Below, piece after piece: positions 44,037-55,276 of a stretch of DNA of 64,000 nucleotides. Under the pieces are notes generated by a model. The model did no database searches and was not told where the DNA came from. It was given only the letters and a program-made list of their open reading frames with translations. Position 1 is the first letter of the stretch; each line of letters starts with the position of its first letter. Position numbers and translations under genes: made by a program. Source of the stretch: Anastrepha obliqua (Eukaryota > Arthropoda > Insecta > Diptera > Tephritidae); assembly GCF_027943255.1 (NCBI RefSeq), contig NC_072893.1, positions 87,179,784 to 87,243,783 of the forward strand, written 5' to 3'.

Positions 44037-46013
44037 ATGTCAAACGATTCGGAAACGCTGTCGAAGAAGTTACGCAAAGCTTCGAGTCCTACCTTCTCCG
44101 ACGATGAACATATCGAACCGCCCGCTTTCAGTTTGGCAACCTTGGGACTGCGTCGTGTCGGTTCTGCACCACCTCCCAAGCCACAGCCACAGCAGCCTAT
44201 ACAAATGTTAAATGCCCGCGGCATGCCTGCCCGCATACGTAAGCGAAATCGATTTTTCTTCGACGACGACATCATCAATGATGACAAACCACTTCGAATG
44301 AGTCTCTCGCCACGCAAAATGCCGCTGAAGGCGACCGCATCGCCCCACAAAACCCCTACGAAGGTGTTAAAGAAACGTAAAGGTGTTGTCTCACGGTACA
44401 TGCGCTCGGATGAGAAGAAAAAAAGCGCTGAAGTGACCACACCGACGCGCAGCAGCCATACAAGTGCGGCAAGCTTATCGGCAAACACAACTCCAAAGTC
44501 CAGTACTCGACACAGTGGTATGCCTATTGCCGCGAGCAGCAGCTCCGCCGCAGTGACACATATTATCCCCGCTGATAAGAAGATTGGCCAGAGCATCGGC
44601 TTGCGCTTGCGCAATTTATTAAAACTTCCGAAAGCGCATCGCTGGGTCATATTCGAGTGGTTCTATTCCTTTCTCGATAAAGCACTTTTTGAGGGTGAGA
44701 ATGATTTTCAAGTGTGTTTGTCGGAATCTTTCCCGAATCTCCACACACGACAACTGACGCGGGCCGAGTGGCGTAAGATACGTGCATTGATGGGCAAGCC
44801 TAGACGTTGTTCGCAAGCATTTTTTGTGGAGGAGAGACGTGAGTTGGAACGTCGACGTCAAAAGATACGGTATATGCAAAGCCGTAAATCGGGTGACATT
44901 AGAGATTTGAATTTTGTGCGTGATTTGCCGGAAAAGATCCCGTTGCCACTGCCCATCGGTACCAAAGTGACAGCACGATTGCGTGTCCCACAGGATGGCA
45001 TTTTCAGCGGCACTGTAGATGCCTACGATTCAATGAATTCTACATACCGCATCACGTTCGATCGGAGCGGGTTGGGCACACACTCAATTCCAGATTTCGA
45101 AATCGTCTCAGAGAACTTTCACGAAATGCTTCCACTGCAGAGCATTGCAAGGGATAATAGGCCGAACTTGATGAGCGTCTACAATGGAGTCAGCTCATCG
45201 CCATTGCGTAGTATGCGCAACGTTCGCTCTGCACTAAATATGAATTTGAACAAAAGTGATCCGGTGCTTGCGCAGGAGGTGATCGAAAGCCCATTCAAGG
45301 ACCCGGTGTTAGGACGCGACAACATTAATGGCTACCCGGCCAAGTTGCTGGAGACACTTGTACGTTTGAAGCGCGCTCTAGCCTCAAAACGTTCCAAATT
45401 ACAACGACTCAGCGAAATGAACAACGAGGCAGAATTGAAAGCTTCGCAACAACTCACCGCTGCACATAATAATTCAAATTCATCCTCAGATGAGTCACAG
45501 AATACGACCGAGGCAGTACCACAGTTGAGTGATGAATTCCAAAGGCGTTATGCGTCAATTGTTATTTCAATGGAGAAAATGAATCGCGATATGCAAGACT
45601 ATTTGAATGATGTGCAAGCATTTGCAGGCGATTTAACACGCGATCCACAGGTGCAAGCAATGCTGGCTCCCTCGTACTTGCGTGAAAAGTGCCGTGAAGC
45701 AGCCGAGGATGCAGTGCAGCGCAATAATCAAGGTACAGTCCAAAATAAGAGCGTATTGGGGCTCATCAAAAATCTTGCAACGGTGCTGCTAGTCGCCTCT
45801 CATTTGGGCAATGATGGTAATTCGGTGGAAGTTTCAAAAGTGCTCGAGGGCTGCATTGTAGAAGTGCGTTCCAGCTTGAGTGGCGTAAATGTTGAAACGT
45901 TTCAGAAAAACGTCCAAATACATTTGCATCATGTGCGGATGTTAGCTGCTAACAATAATGTAATTATGGGAAATTCGGCCATATCAACATCCGGTGGACC
46001 AATTGATAGATAA
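44037..46013 (+). CDS. LIN9: LIN-9 family protein (Mip130/Aly type)
   Basis: 658 aa in one exon. A splice acceptor (CGCCATTACAG ending at 44001) precedes it, so a 5' noncoding exon is expected. The start ATG at 44037 (MSNDSETLSKKLRKAS) is the first in the exon. The N-terminal 185 residues are basic and low-complexity. The DIRP domain spans about 187-280 (LRLRNLLKLPKAHRWVIFEW, RAEWRKIRALMGKPRRCSQA), followed by a Tudor-like region at about 304-360 (PIGTKVTARLRVPQDGIFSG, YRITFDR), a coiled coil near 438-470 and the conserved C-terminal LIN-9 helices. LIN-9 proteins are core subunits of MuvB complexes: in flies Mip130 in dREAM/MMB (repression and replication control) and Aly in the testis tMAC complex (meiotic-arrest genes). 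I cannot tell from sequence alone which paralogue this is. Confidence 0.9.
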   Translation: MSNDSETLSKKLRKASSPTFSDDEHIEPPAFSLATLGLRRVGSAPPPKPQPQQPIQMLNARGMPARIRKRNRFFFDDDIINDDKPLRMSLSPRKMPLKATASPHKTPTKVLKKRKGVVSRYMRSDEKKKSAEVTTPTRSSHTSAASLSANTTPKSSTRHSGMPIAASSSSAAVTHIIPADKKIGQSIGLRLRNLLKLPKAHRWVIFEWFYSFLDKALFEGENDFQVCLSESFPNLHTRQLTRAEWRKIRALMGKPRRCSQAFFVEERRELERRRQKIRYMQSRKSGDIRDLNFVRDLPEKIPLPLPIGTKVTARLRVPQDGIFSGTVDAYDSMNSTYRITFDRSGLGTHSIPDFEIVSENFHEMLPLQSIARDNRPNLMSVYNGVSSSPLRSMRNVRSALNMNLNKSDPVLAQEVIESPFKDPVLGRDNINGYPAKLLETLVRLKRALASKRSKLQRLSEMNNEAELKASQQLTAAHNNSNSSSDESQNTTEAVPQLSDEFQRRYASIVISMEKMNRDMQDYLNDVQAFAGDLTRDPQVQAMLAPSYLREKCREAAEDAVQRNNQGTVQNKSVLGLIKNLATVLLVASHLGNDGNSVEVSKVLEGCIVEVRSSLSGVNVETFQKNVQIHLHHVRMLAANNNVIMGNSAISTSGGPIDR

Positions 46014-46256
46014 ATTTTTAATATTGACAAAAATACGTTCTCACCCCACTGTGAGTGGATAATTAGAATGGAATTAGCATCCTATAAATAGCATTCATGA
46101 TTTAATTTGATAAAAATGTATCTTAACAATAACAAATGTGTAATTTAGTTTATTATAATTTCCTTTAGTTTATTGTTGTTTTTATGGGTTATTTTGCGTA
46201 TTGAATTATTTCTTATTTATAAACTTAAATAAATTCCTAAACAACTAAACACTGTT
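46014..46256. terminator. Convergent 3' ends of LIN-9 and eIF2B-epsilon
   Basis: A 243-bp spacer shared by two converging genes. An AATAAA on the plus strand at about 46228 could serve LIN-9, and one on the minus strand (plus TTTATT at about 46169) could serve eIF2B-epsilon, so the two 3' UTRs may overlap. Confidence 0.45.
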
Positions 46257-48704
46257 CTAATCACTTTCGTCATCATCCTCCTCTTCGCTGGATTGATTGA
46301 GCCATTCGACAAGCTCTTTCAGACTCTGCCGCAAAGCACGGTGTTCGTCAGAATCGAGTTGGGCATACCATGCCATTATAGCATTTTCGGTTATGAAATC
46401 CTTGTCATATAAGTAGTGTACAACTTTTGAAATCTTGCTACGCACATATTCGTTTTCCTCATAGACGTCCTATGCAAAATAACAGTTATTAAATTTCAAT
46501 TTTTTCTATATAAATATAATATACTTCTAGTGCCTTGAGGCATTCTAACATAGCGCTTTCCGTCTTTATATAATTCGACATGACAGGGCCCAAACACTTC
46601 AGTACTTTGTTGATGGCCAGAAGAACGTTTTGATTTGGCGGCTCTTTAATAACTCTCAGACTGAATATCGCTTTTGCCACATAGAAATTCACTTCTTTTA
46701 GCGATATATTGTATGCGTATCGAGATGAGTTGATTTCCAGAATTAGATAGTCTGGATTGGACATCCCTTGGAAACCACGTTCCAGTGTATCCATTACTTC
46801 TGCCAAAAAAACTGCAGCGAAGCATTAGCAATAGCAATAATAGCAATAGCAAGAGGTAGTATTAGTGTGAGTAGAAATTTAAGACAAATCAAACGTTTAC
46901 TATTTGTGTCGTCGATGAGTGGTGTGACCGCACGCGACTCGTCGTCATCGCTACTCGATGTGTAATCGCTGTCATCGCAAGTAGTTGGTAATTTTGTCAC
47001 CTTGGGTATCCCAATGGCAGCGGCTGGCAGTGCATCATCTTCGGAATCGGATGCACACCCAATTATTGAATCTTGCTTATCATCTACGATGTATGAGTGA
47101 TCTCCCAGCTTCTCCAACATATTGTCTATTGAAGTAAAATAAAATGTAATTTCGAGGGATTTTTAAAATTACTTACTTACCATATTCATGAACTGCATTT
47201 TTCACAACAACGCCTTTAAGAATCTTTCCAGATGGTATAACACATTTTGCGCCCACTACTGTGCCCTCGGCAAGAACGACCCCAGCTTCAATTTTTGTGC
47301 CGAAACCTACTACACAGCAATTTAGCTGACAGCCATCCGCAACATTTACACCGTCCATGAGAAAAGCGTTTAAAAGCACACAATTTTTGCCTATTTTACA
47401 GTTTTTACCAATAACGCTGCAACGCACAGTTGTGCCTGCTTCCACATGGCTACCCGCTTCCACGGCAACATTTTCCGTCAACGCCGCTTTTTTGACAATT
47501 GCCCGAGGACTCTTGTAAATGTTATTCTTTAAATAAACATATTGTTGCGTGGCGCAAGTTACGCCCATATCGGGTACGAGTGGGTACGCCCAGCGATTCA
47601 TAATATCCTGGCTAACCAAGGAGTATGTAAGCCAGTTATTTACTTTGCGTGCATACTGTCCACGAGGCAATAATGAAGCATATAAGCGACTATTGAGGAT
47701 TTCCTCGTTGATTAGAACACCACGCACGAAGTCGTCGCGTGTTTCGAAATCAAAATTATCACTGAACAAGGACAACATGGACGGCGAACCGATAGCCATT
47801 TGCGGATCCATTATATTATGAAACAGTGTAACTTCGGAGTTATGAAGAAAAACTTCCAGTGGCACCTCAAAATTGGACTCTTTTCCATGCAGACTCAAGC
47901 GCTGGTGATATTGAAGCCGGTTATTTTGCTGGTCAACAGCAATCATTATTTCATTGCCTGTGCGAACATCGCATGGTGCGGCCTCTTTAAAGATCAAAGT
48001 AGCTGCAGCGCCTTTATCATATTTAACAGTTTTTCTAAGAGAGTTGTTAATATCAGATATATTTTTGTGGTTTAAGTGCTTTTGGTATCTTACTTGTGCT
48101 GCTCAAATATGGGCCGCAGATCTGCATTGGTCACTGTGTCCGCACCAAGTAATATGAAATTTCCACGTATCAATGCTTTGGCGTCCAAATCGCGCATGGC
48201 ATCACCAAAGCAGATACAACCTTCCCCACCAATCACGCGCACTGTCATATTTACTGACCAAGAGCTGGATGATGCAATGCCATTTCTAGAAGTAAAATTG
48301 TTGTAATTGTAAGTGGCACAGTGAAGCGTTTTAAATAATTTGTCAATTACTTAATATGTTCACGAACACTTTGCAAGTGCAAACTTGAGTAGACGAACAC
48401 TTCTTCGATGCCGCTGCGATTGAGAGCATCCAATGCGTAATCTAGGAGTGGAACATTTACCAAGGGTAACAGTGCCTGAAATCAAGTGCGCCCAATATAT
48501 TAAAAACGTGACTGTCAGGAGGTATTCCAATTTTCTGTTTGGTTACGAGTCATTCCAGCGCCACGTTGAAGTTTTACGCGGCTTTCGTAGACATAAAATT
48601 CTACCTACCGTGGAATTTTCAGCCGAAAAGGGTTGTAACTGGTACTCATTATTATCCGCTATAAGAATTGCTTGAATAACTTCCTTTTCCTCAAATTGAT
48701 TCAT
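46257..48704 (-). CDS. eIF2Bepsilon: Translation initiation factor eIF2B, epsilon subunit
   Basis: Seven coding exons: 48609-48704, 48351-48475, 48094-48285, 47181-48034, 46901-47125, 46525-46799, 46257-46469. All junctions are GT..AG and keep frame, giving 659 aa. N-terminal nucleotidyltransferase-like fold: IQAILIADNNEYQLQPFSAE, LLPLVNVPLLDYALDALNRS, DAKALIRGNFILLGADTVTN, FDFETRDDFVRGVLINEEIL. Left-handed beta-helix repeats lie at about 320-420 (VIGKNCKIGKNCVLLNAFLM). An acidic linker follows (about 437-497, SDSEDD, SSSDDDE), then the C-terminal HEAT/W2 catalytic domain (about 500-659), including NPDYLILEINSSRYAYNISL and the acidic-aromatic end ELVEWLNQSSEEEDDDE. The protein exchanges GDP for GTP on eIF2 in the cytoplasm. 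Human protein is 721 aa. Residue patterns are intact throughout. Confidence 0.95.
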
Positions 48705-48789
48705 GTTGTAATTGTGTGCAATTAAGAAGTAAAATGAGAAGCCACTCGGTGAATGAATGAAAAGTAAAATCGCTTAGAGATGCTCTGAG

Positions 48790-48835
48790 AGTCTCGATAA
48801 TAAATTTTCCTTTGTGCGTCTGCAATCGATTTTTT
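48790..48835 (-). promoter_or_regulatory. DRE-like motifs upstream of eIF2B-epsilon
   Basis: TTATCGAG (minus strand, about 48793-48800) and AATCGATT (about 48824-48831) lie 90-130 bp upstream of the start codon. They resemble the TATCGATA element of fly housekeeping promoters but neither is a perfect match. Confidence 0.25.
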
Positions 48836-49320
48836 TTAATAAATATAGACGATACATTTATCTAGTATGCGTTGATGTATCGGGTGTATTTTTGAGAGCT
48901 TAAGAATTTCAAATGATGATAAAAAGCCGATATATTGGAAAAGTACTGGGAAAAACTTTAGTATAATGTATATCGCTTTGGAAAAGACGGTAAAAAGGGG
49001 GTGATAGAGGGGTGTATCCCCATCTTAAAACTGAAAACAGAACCTGCCGGAGGCTTATAGTTTTTAAGTAATTTAATGTTAAAGTTCTCTAATTTAGCGA
49101 AAAGTTGGTGTTGCCATACACCTGAAATGAAAACGAAGTTCGCACGCAGGGATGTTCAGTGGAAGGTTCATTGTAAAACTGTAGTATTTTTTGGTGTAAT
49201 TTAAAGTTGAGAAATAATTTGTAAAATAAAAACATACAACTTATTTAAACTTAAAAACAATGATATTAGCGTATCACAAAAAATTAAAAGTAATTAAAAT
49301 TAAATTAAATTAATTAACAC
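48836..49320. other. Intergenic, no gene seen
   Basis: AT-rich. Nothing recognised. Confidence 0.4.
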
Positions 49321-49460
49321 ACTATTTTTGCGTAGAACTCTTTATCGCGTGGGTGGCCTTCGGCCGCGCTTCAAAAAAATAACCCTCATCAGTCCAACTC
49401 CGGCTACGCAATCCACAGTATTTTTGCGTAAAATTCCTTTCCGTGTTAAAACCATGATTA
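49321..49460. repeat. GC-rich block between two direct repeats
   Basis: Direct repeats of about 30 bp (ACTATTTTTGCGTAGAACTC at 49321 and AGTATTTTTGCGTAAAATTC at about 49419) flank a GC-rich segment with the hairpin GGCCTTCGGCC and TCCAACTCCGGCTACGCAAT. I have an impression that this block is dispersed in arthropod genomes, but cannot name it. Confidence 0.35.
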
Positions 49461-49959
49461 ACACTAAACTCAAGTACTTAATTTTTGTTTTCATTTGCAG
49501 GCATCCGGCAACACCATACTGTTGTAATTCCAATCTTCTTCTTGTTCGCGCTTAAAATTGGAATGTGATTGCATAGGCAAATGAATTTGCATTTAATTTT
49601 AATAGATATAATTAGAATATTAGCATAAAAATCGGTACAAACACGCGTGGGAGTGTATATTTGGTGATTTATAGTGAAATGTTAAAAAATATAGAGTGTA
49701 ATGTGGCAAATTATAGTGATGTTCCCAAGGGCATTTTGAATGTAAATAATTAAAAAATTATTATTTCCCGATTAATTTAAAGTTATAAAGAGTGTTCCTT
49801 AACACCTCACTAACATCTCCACCAAGTTTCATTAAAAAAAACATTATAGTTTGCCAGAAATTCCAAAATAGACATTGTTCTAAATTCCAGCCAATGATTT
49901 TTTTATTATAATCTGGTAGTTAGTTTAATAGCATACATTTTTTGAATGTGACATCTGAC

Positions 49960-50350
49960 ATATGTCTGCAGCGGCTATGAGTTACCTGGTCCATTCGATC
50001 AGTCTAATTTCGACTACTTTTTCCAGTAAATCTGGCCGTATGACGTCAATGGTGGCTTGAATATTGCAATACATCGATTGCTGAGTCCGCGGTATGGCTA
50101 GTTGTGGCATTTTGTTTGAACCAAATATCGTCGATGTTTAGCTGATTAATTTTTGGAAACAGAAATTCAGTCAGCATGGCTCGATATCGTTTGCCATTCA
50201 CCGTAAGGGTACTCTATAAACGCGCGCACAAATTTATTTTTTTCAAACTATGTATATTTCCACAATTTGGAAACGTTGTTTTGGTTTTAAACGATTGATG
50301 GTGACTTGTCAGACTTTACTGAACAGAAATGTCAACACGGTTTTCCATTC
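49960..50350 (-). pseudogene. Decayed DD41D (rosa-type) mariner fragment
   Basis: On the plus strand GAACCAAATATCGTCGATGT, ATTTTTGGAAACAGAAATTC and CATGGCTCGATATCG parallel 55718-55795 of the better copy (GGAACCAAAGGTCGTCCACA ... CATGGCTCTATAGCG). A C-terminal piece is recognisable at about 50000-50100 (TCGACTACTTTTTCCAGTAA). The QDGATCH and WPPRSCDL motifs are deleted. Confidence 0.6.
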
Positions 50351-50646
50351 TCAGCTGTCAAATCACATTTATTGATATAGATATTGTATGTAAAATTATT
50401 AGTTATTTATTGTGGCCCAGTTTTTCGGGTTTAGGTGGACTTTGTTTGCCCTTTAAATTTACCCTCAAGGAAGCTTAGGGCGAAGTGTCATTAAGTTATC
50501 ACTTCTGCCGACTATTTTTGGTGATTGTTTTGGTGAAATGTTTGACAGCTGAAACTTTAATTTCATTTTGATTTGTCGGAATTACATTTTGCTTGTAATT
50601 TAACGATAGGCAAAGTTTAACTATCGACATTTTAGTTACTGGTTAA

Positions 50647-51353
50647 GGGGGAAGTCTACTGTGAATTTTTCAAAAAATCGATTTTTTTTTTATTAGCTTA
50701 AAAAATACTTTGAACCCTCTTAAATAAGGTACAATATGTGTTACATCTGGCTAAATTTTTCTTCGTTGAAATTTCGACCTTTTCCCGAAGCGCTCCAAAG
50801 CGCGTACCTGCGGCACACGAAACTTTAAACGCATTTTTCTGGAAACTAAGTTTTTGTATACGGTGTACACGATATCTCGAGTTCTGATAAATGAATCAGC
50901 TTAAAAATTTAATTATATATTCTCTGTAATAGTGTCTCTCGTCTGACATAGGATTTTTTTGATATCGTTATTTGTTAAATTGTTATAAACAATAGTAACA
51001 TCAATTTTAGGCAAAAAAAAAGAAAAAAATTTCAAGAATTTTTTTTTCAACGCCAAAATTTTTTATCGACATAATCCTACGTCAGACAAGAGTCAATACT
51101 ATGTATATGATAACAATATTTTGTTTTTTTGTTTTAGATCACCGAAACGTAAGATTTCATGTACACCGTTTAGGCACCTAAGAAAAGCGGACCTGCGCTT
51201 GCAGAAGTGCCACAGCGGCCATTTTGAATATTTTGACTTAAAAAAAAAAATAAAGATAAGAGTTTAAATAGATTTTATGTACGAGCAATATTTTGTTAGA
51301 AATAAAATCCGGAAATAAGCCTGTTTTTTCCCTTGTCACAGTAGACTTCCCCC
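50647..51353. mobile_element. TTAA-flanked TIR element, non-coding, 707 bp
   Basis: TTAA at 50643-50646 and 51354-51357. TIRs GGGGGAAGTCTACTGTGA and its complement are 18 bp and perfect. No open reading frame of note. TTAA duplication is the hallmark of piggyBac and Kolobok elements; the G-run terminus is not the canonical piggyBac CCC start read in the same direction, so superfamily is left open. Confidence 0.8.
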
Positions 51354-51357
51354 TTAA

Positions 51358-52338
51358 ACAGCCGGACAAGAAAAATTCAACTGAACGCATTCGATATGTT
51401 TGTTTGCACCCGCGTATATAAATTTATTTAAGTCTACTAACACAAAAATTGTTGCATCCCACAGACATTTCTGTAAAATTGTTTCTAGCGCTCATTTAGT
51501 ATGCACATTTTTTGAGTAATGGCGTTGAATGGGTAAATAAACATGATCTGTTGTAGTATCTATTGCCATACAAACTCGCACGACCATGAAATCTTATAGA
51601 AAAGCAACCCTGCACTTTAAGCTTAGTTTAAATTCAAACTTCAGTTAAAAGTACATTCACATATGCAGTAATTAGCAATAAATCCACCAAGTTAATCTAC
51701 ACGTTCACACATGGCAGATTACCTGCAAAATTGACAATCAGCTGTCAATACTGCTTTGAGAGATTTTTCTTCATAGAAATTATTTTGGTGGAATATTTCG
51801 GTGTTTTTGGTTTCTTTAATTATTATAAGCGATATGAAGAAAATACAAGCACAAGGAATAGCTAATTTAATTGTGCAATTGGCTGCTAATAATAAACAGT
51901 TGGAGGAAATCCGTATGCGACGTTTACTGAGTTGCAAAAAATTATGACAGCAACGTGCATGGGATATTCTATATTACATTTTATAATAAATAATAAGAGG
52001 TCAAAACGCTTATGGACACACGTTTTTCTCTGTAAAATTAGTCCATAATTAATAATATTTAACAAAAATTTTATTAGAATTATGTTTACAGACCGGTTTT
52101 CTTTGCCGACATCCATTTCATTTAGGTCTTATTTTGATGTCTCTCCTTACATTCGTAATAATTATTATCGATAACACAGAAAACACAGGGTTGTATGTCA
52201 GAAAGTATCGTTATTATCTAAGATTATTTTATAATCTCAGATTTTGGGAGAGAAATGTTGTATGGGAAATCTTACTTTCTAATTACGGATTTTGAGTTAA
52301 GGGCGAAAAAGTAGATCATCTACTTATATGTGAACGTA
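51358..52338. other. Intergenic, no gene seen
   Basis: AT-rich. Short frames at 51719-52116 have no motifs. Confidence 0.4.
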
Positions 52339-52341
52339 TTA

Positions 52342-53490
52342 CACTGTGCGACAATTTTGGGGTCATCAAAATCAAACCACACCGGACCTTTTTTTCTGAA
52401 AATATACCTATTCAATAGCAAAACCCTCGCTGTGTTTTTAAAAGTTAGCTCGATTTTTTTTTATAGCGTTTTGAAGTTTTCTATTTTCATGAGATTTTGG
52501 AGTTTTACCTGTACGCTAAATTTGACTTATAAATCGACCTTTGTTTGATTTAATCGATTTATTTTGTCATAGCTTGATGCAGAAATTTCGTACATGTACA
52601 AATAAACTTATTTTGAGAAGAACCTATATCCCAATATGCAATTTTGAATACCAAAGTTTCGAAAAATTGTATGTTTTTACCATTTTTTACTGTAATTATG
52701 AAAATAATTAAAATTTCTCACTATTTCTTCTAGCAAAAATGTTGCAAAATGTACTAAAAAAGTCATTTATAAGATAAAAACATAAAACTGAACTTTAAGT
52801 TTGTTATTTTCTAAAAAAATAAATTTTTAACAAGATTTTTCTTCATAACAATAATTTTTTTATACTCTGCTTTAAATTTTTTTTAAATATCTAAAAACTC
52901 TTTAGGTAAAAATATTAAATAGATTAAGTAAAAAGAATATAGACTTGAATTCTTATAGTTTTTTTTTTTTATTAAAATAAAGAATTTTTACGTACTAAAA
53001 CCTTAGAGACGAGCTCTTTTCGACAATGATTGAATTTCAACATCATCATTATCAGAGTAATCAGATTCATCAGTAAAGAATTCCATGCCTGTCTCTTCTT
53101 CTTCTACCTCATATTCTTTTTCCTCCTGGTTACTCCATTTTCCTTCATTTTCTTCCTGGTCGTATTGAAAAATATGTTTACTCCACCAACATATTTCGGC
53201 TAGTATGGCACCTGGAGCTCGTTTTCCTCGGTATCTTGACTCAAATGGCATCGCAGTTTGATGGTAGCGTTCTCCTTGCTCATCTGATTCTGTCGACAAT
53301 TGTTGACTAAAATAGTCCAAATGTTGGTGAAGAAAGTGAATTTTTAGCGACATATGGACCCCAATTTTCATAATTACAGTAAAAAACGGTAAAAACATAC
53401 AATTTTTCGAAATTTTGGTTCTGCTATTGAATAGGTATATTTTCAGAAAAAAAAGGTCCGGTGCGGTTTGATTTTTGATGTCGCACTGTG
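52342..53490 (-). mobile_element. CACTG-type DNA transposon, copy 1, internally deleted
   Basis: TTA flanks at 52339-52341 and 53491-53493. Ends CACTGTGCGACA (left) and CACAGTGCGACA (right, minus strand); the inverted similarity runs through ACCGGACCTTTTTTTCTGAA and ATATACCTATTCAATAGC for about 75 bp. A further inverted block (AATTGTATGTTTTTACC, at about 52667 and again in the right arm near 53395) shows that the original arms were longer. The minus strand encodes the C-terminal part of a conserved protein (separate entry). Three-bp duplication plus CACTG ends fit the CACTA/CMC superfamily. Confidence 0.8.
53003..53398 (-). pseudogene. C-terminal fragment of orphan transposon protein (SDxxGER family)
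   Basis: Minus-strand frame with MKIGVHMSLKIHFLHQHLDY, ESDEQGERYHQTA, ESRYRGKRAPGAILAEICWW, then a strongly acidic tail (EEKEYEVEEEETGMEF, TDESDYSDNDD) and a basic end (SLSKRARL). The core is shared with the frame at 60005-60370. I know this block from many uncharacterised arthropod proteins but no function has been assigned to my knowledge. Only the C-terminal quarter is present and the frame runs straight out of the right inverted repeat, so the rest was deleted. Confidence 0.7.
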
Positions 53491-53493
53491 TTA

Positions 53494-55035
53494 TAAGTAA
53501 GTCATGTACAAGGTAAGTTGTAATTTTTTTAATAATATAATGTAATTTTTTTACTGAGTGAAAAAAATAATTTTGAGTCGTGGAAGTCTTTATTTGACCT
53601 TTATGCGCTTCATTGCTTGTCTAGCTCACAAATTTCAAATATGATTGACATTAGTGCGATTAATCACCAAAAAACAATTTGAATTTTTATATGGTTTGTA
53701 CTTATGGATTGAATTCCCAATGTACATTAATTTTATTTTTTTTGTAAATAAAATGGATTGTTTTTATTTCATAAACACTTACGTAATATGGATTTCATTA
53801 TAACTTTTTTTGCACGGTTTTGTTTTTTTTTTTTGAGAAAATATTTCATTTTACACGATTTTTTAAAGGTGTGGAATATATTCCTAAATTTACTATATGT
53901 CGCATGTATTTTTTTATGACATTTTTGTCTGTGCTTTTCAAAGGAACGCATCTACCGTGCAAAACTCATTTTTGATTTTAATAAGTAGCTTCACCCCGTA
54001 AACTCTTTGCCACACAAAAACAAAAACAAAACATTAGGACGTCCGTGCACTTTGTAACTGTGAATTTGGACTAAAATCTAATTTTGGTGAGAAACTTTTA
54101 TATTTTCATGAAATTTAAATAGTTTGCTTCCCATAAGGAAAACGTTTTTTTTTATTTTTGCATTATGTGAATTTTTTCATTTACATAATATTTTTTGTAA
54201 ATATGTTAGCTTTAAATCAGTAATATGCACTATTTCGAAATGTTTTTTACAAAAATTTAAGATGAGCTCTCTAGTCACATTTCAAACATTTTGTGCGAAA
54301 AACACAATATTTATTATCTTAAAATAAATTACATATTAATACTCATGCTTAAATGAATACACAACATTTTTTTTAAATAAAAAAAAGCGGCGCTACAGCG
54401 GTTCAAACGTGGCTCTTTGATTTTGTGCCGTGAAATGTACAGCCTCTCTTAATCAATTGAAATCAACCATACAAATATTTTTCATTAAAGTAAGTTAATC
54501 CGCTTTGCACTTACCTATTAAAAAAAAATGAAACTTTTAAGTGAAAAGGAAAAAATACACTTTTTTTATAAACAAATTGATCAAAACAATGTTTTTAGTG
54601 ATAAGCAATAGAAAATTTGAGGTACATGCATACTCCAATATGTTAAAGAATATCCCTTTAAAATTTTAAGTTGACATTTTGATTAACTTTTGAGTTATAT
54701 TCGACAGCGCGTAAAAAAACGTATTTCGTTTAAAGTTTTCGTTCTTATTCATCTTCGTTCGACGTTCATCACTTCTCTGACTTTATAGGGACCTTTTAAA
54801 CTTTCTATTAACCTTAAAACTTTGAAAAGATATTCTTTAGGATGTAAATGAATTTAAAAAAAAAAAAATATGGAAAATTTGAAAGTGCTGGGGACAGCCC
54901 CCCTTAAAATCCCATTTTTGCGAGAAAACATCTAGATTTAATCTAATTAAAATAAATATATATAATATATAAATATATATAGCGAAAACGTCTAATTTTA
55001 ATGAAAAATTATTCACGGCCGAAAGATAACGAATT
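53494..55035. other. Intergenic, very AT-rich, no gene seen
   Basis: Contains many A and T runs. A GC-rich scrap at about 54883-54905 (GTGCTGGGGACAGCCCCCCT) ending in TTAA might be the end of another TTAA-type element, but no partner end was found. Confidence 0.4.
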
Positions 55036-55039
55036 TAGT

Positions 55040-55276
55040 TACCTCAAGCCTCCACCTTTTAGCTTCCAATACTAAACAGCCAGTATCTTACACGCTCATC
55101 GGAAGTCAAGCATCTTGGTGTAATACTCCACTGGAAACTGCACATAGAAAATCGAGTTAAGAGGGCCAGTATAGCCTTCTACGCCTGTAAATCTATGTTG
55201 GGCAAAAAATGGGATCTCAAACCACGTGTCGCACTTTGGATGTATAACGTAGTGGTTCTGCCAATTTGGAAATATA
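55040..55276 (+). pseudogene. LINE ORF2 (LOA/I-like), upstream half of an interrupted copy
   Basis: Reads VKHLGVILHWKLHIENRVKR, ASIAFYACKSMLGKKWDL, KPRVALWMYNVVVLPIW, the segment after the reverse transcriptase core. Reading resumes at 56189 after the DD41D mariner insertion. Confidence 0.75.

Noticed and set aside
52342..52354. Transib/RAG-type ends (CACTGTG resembles an RSS heptamer)
   Set aside because: Transib elements make GC-rich 5-bp duplications; here the flanks are the 3-bp TTA, and the coding fragment is not RAG1-like.
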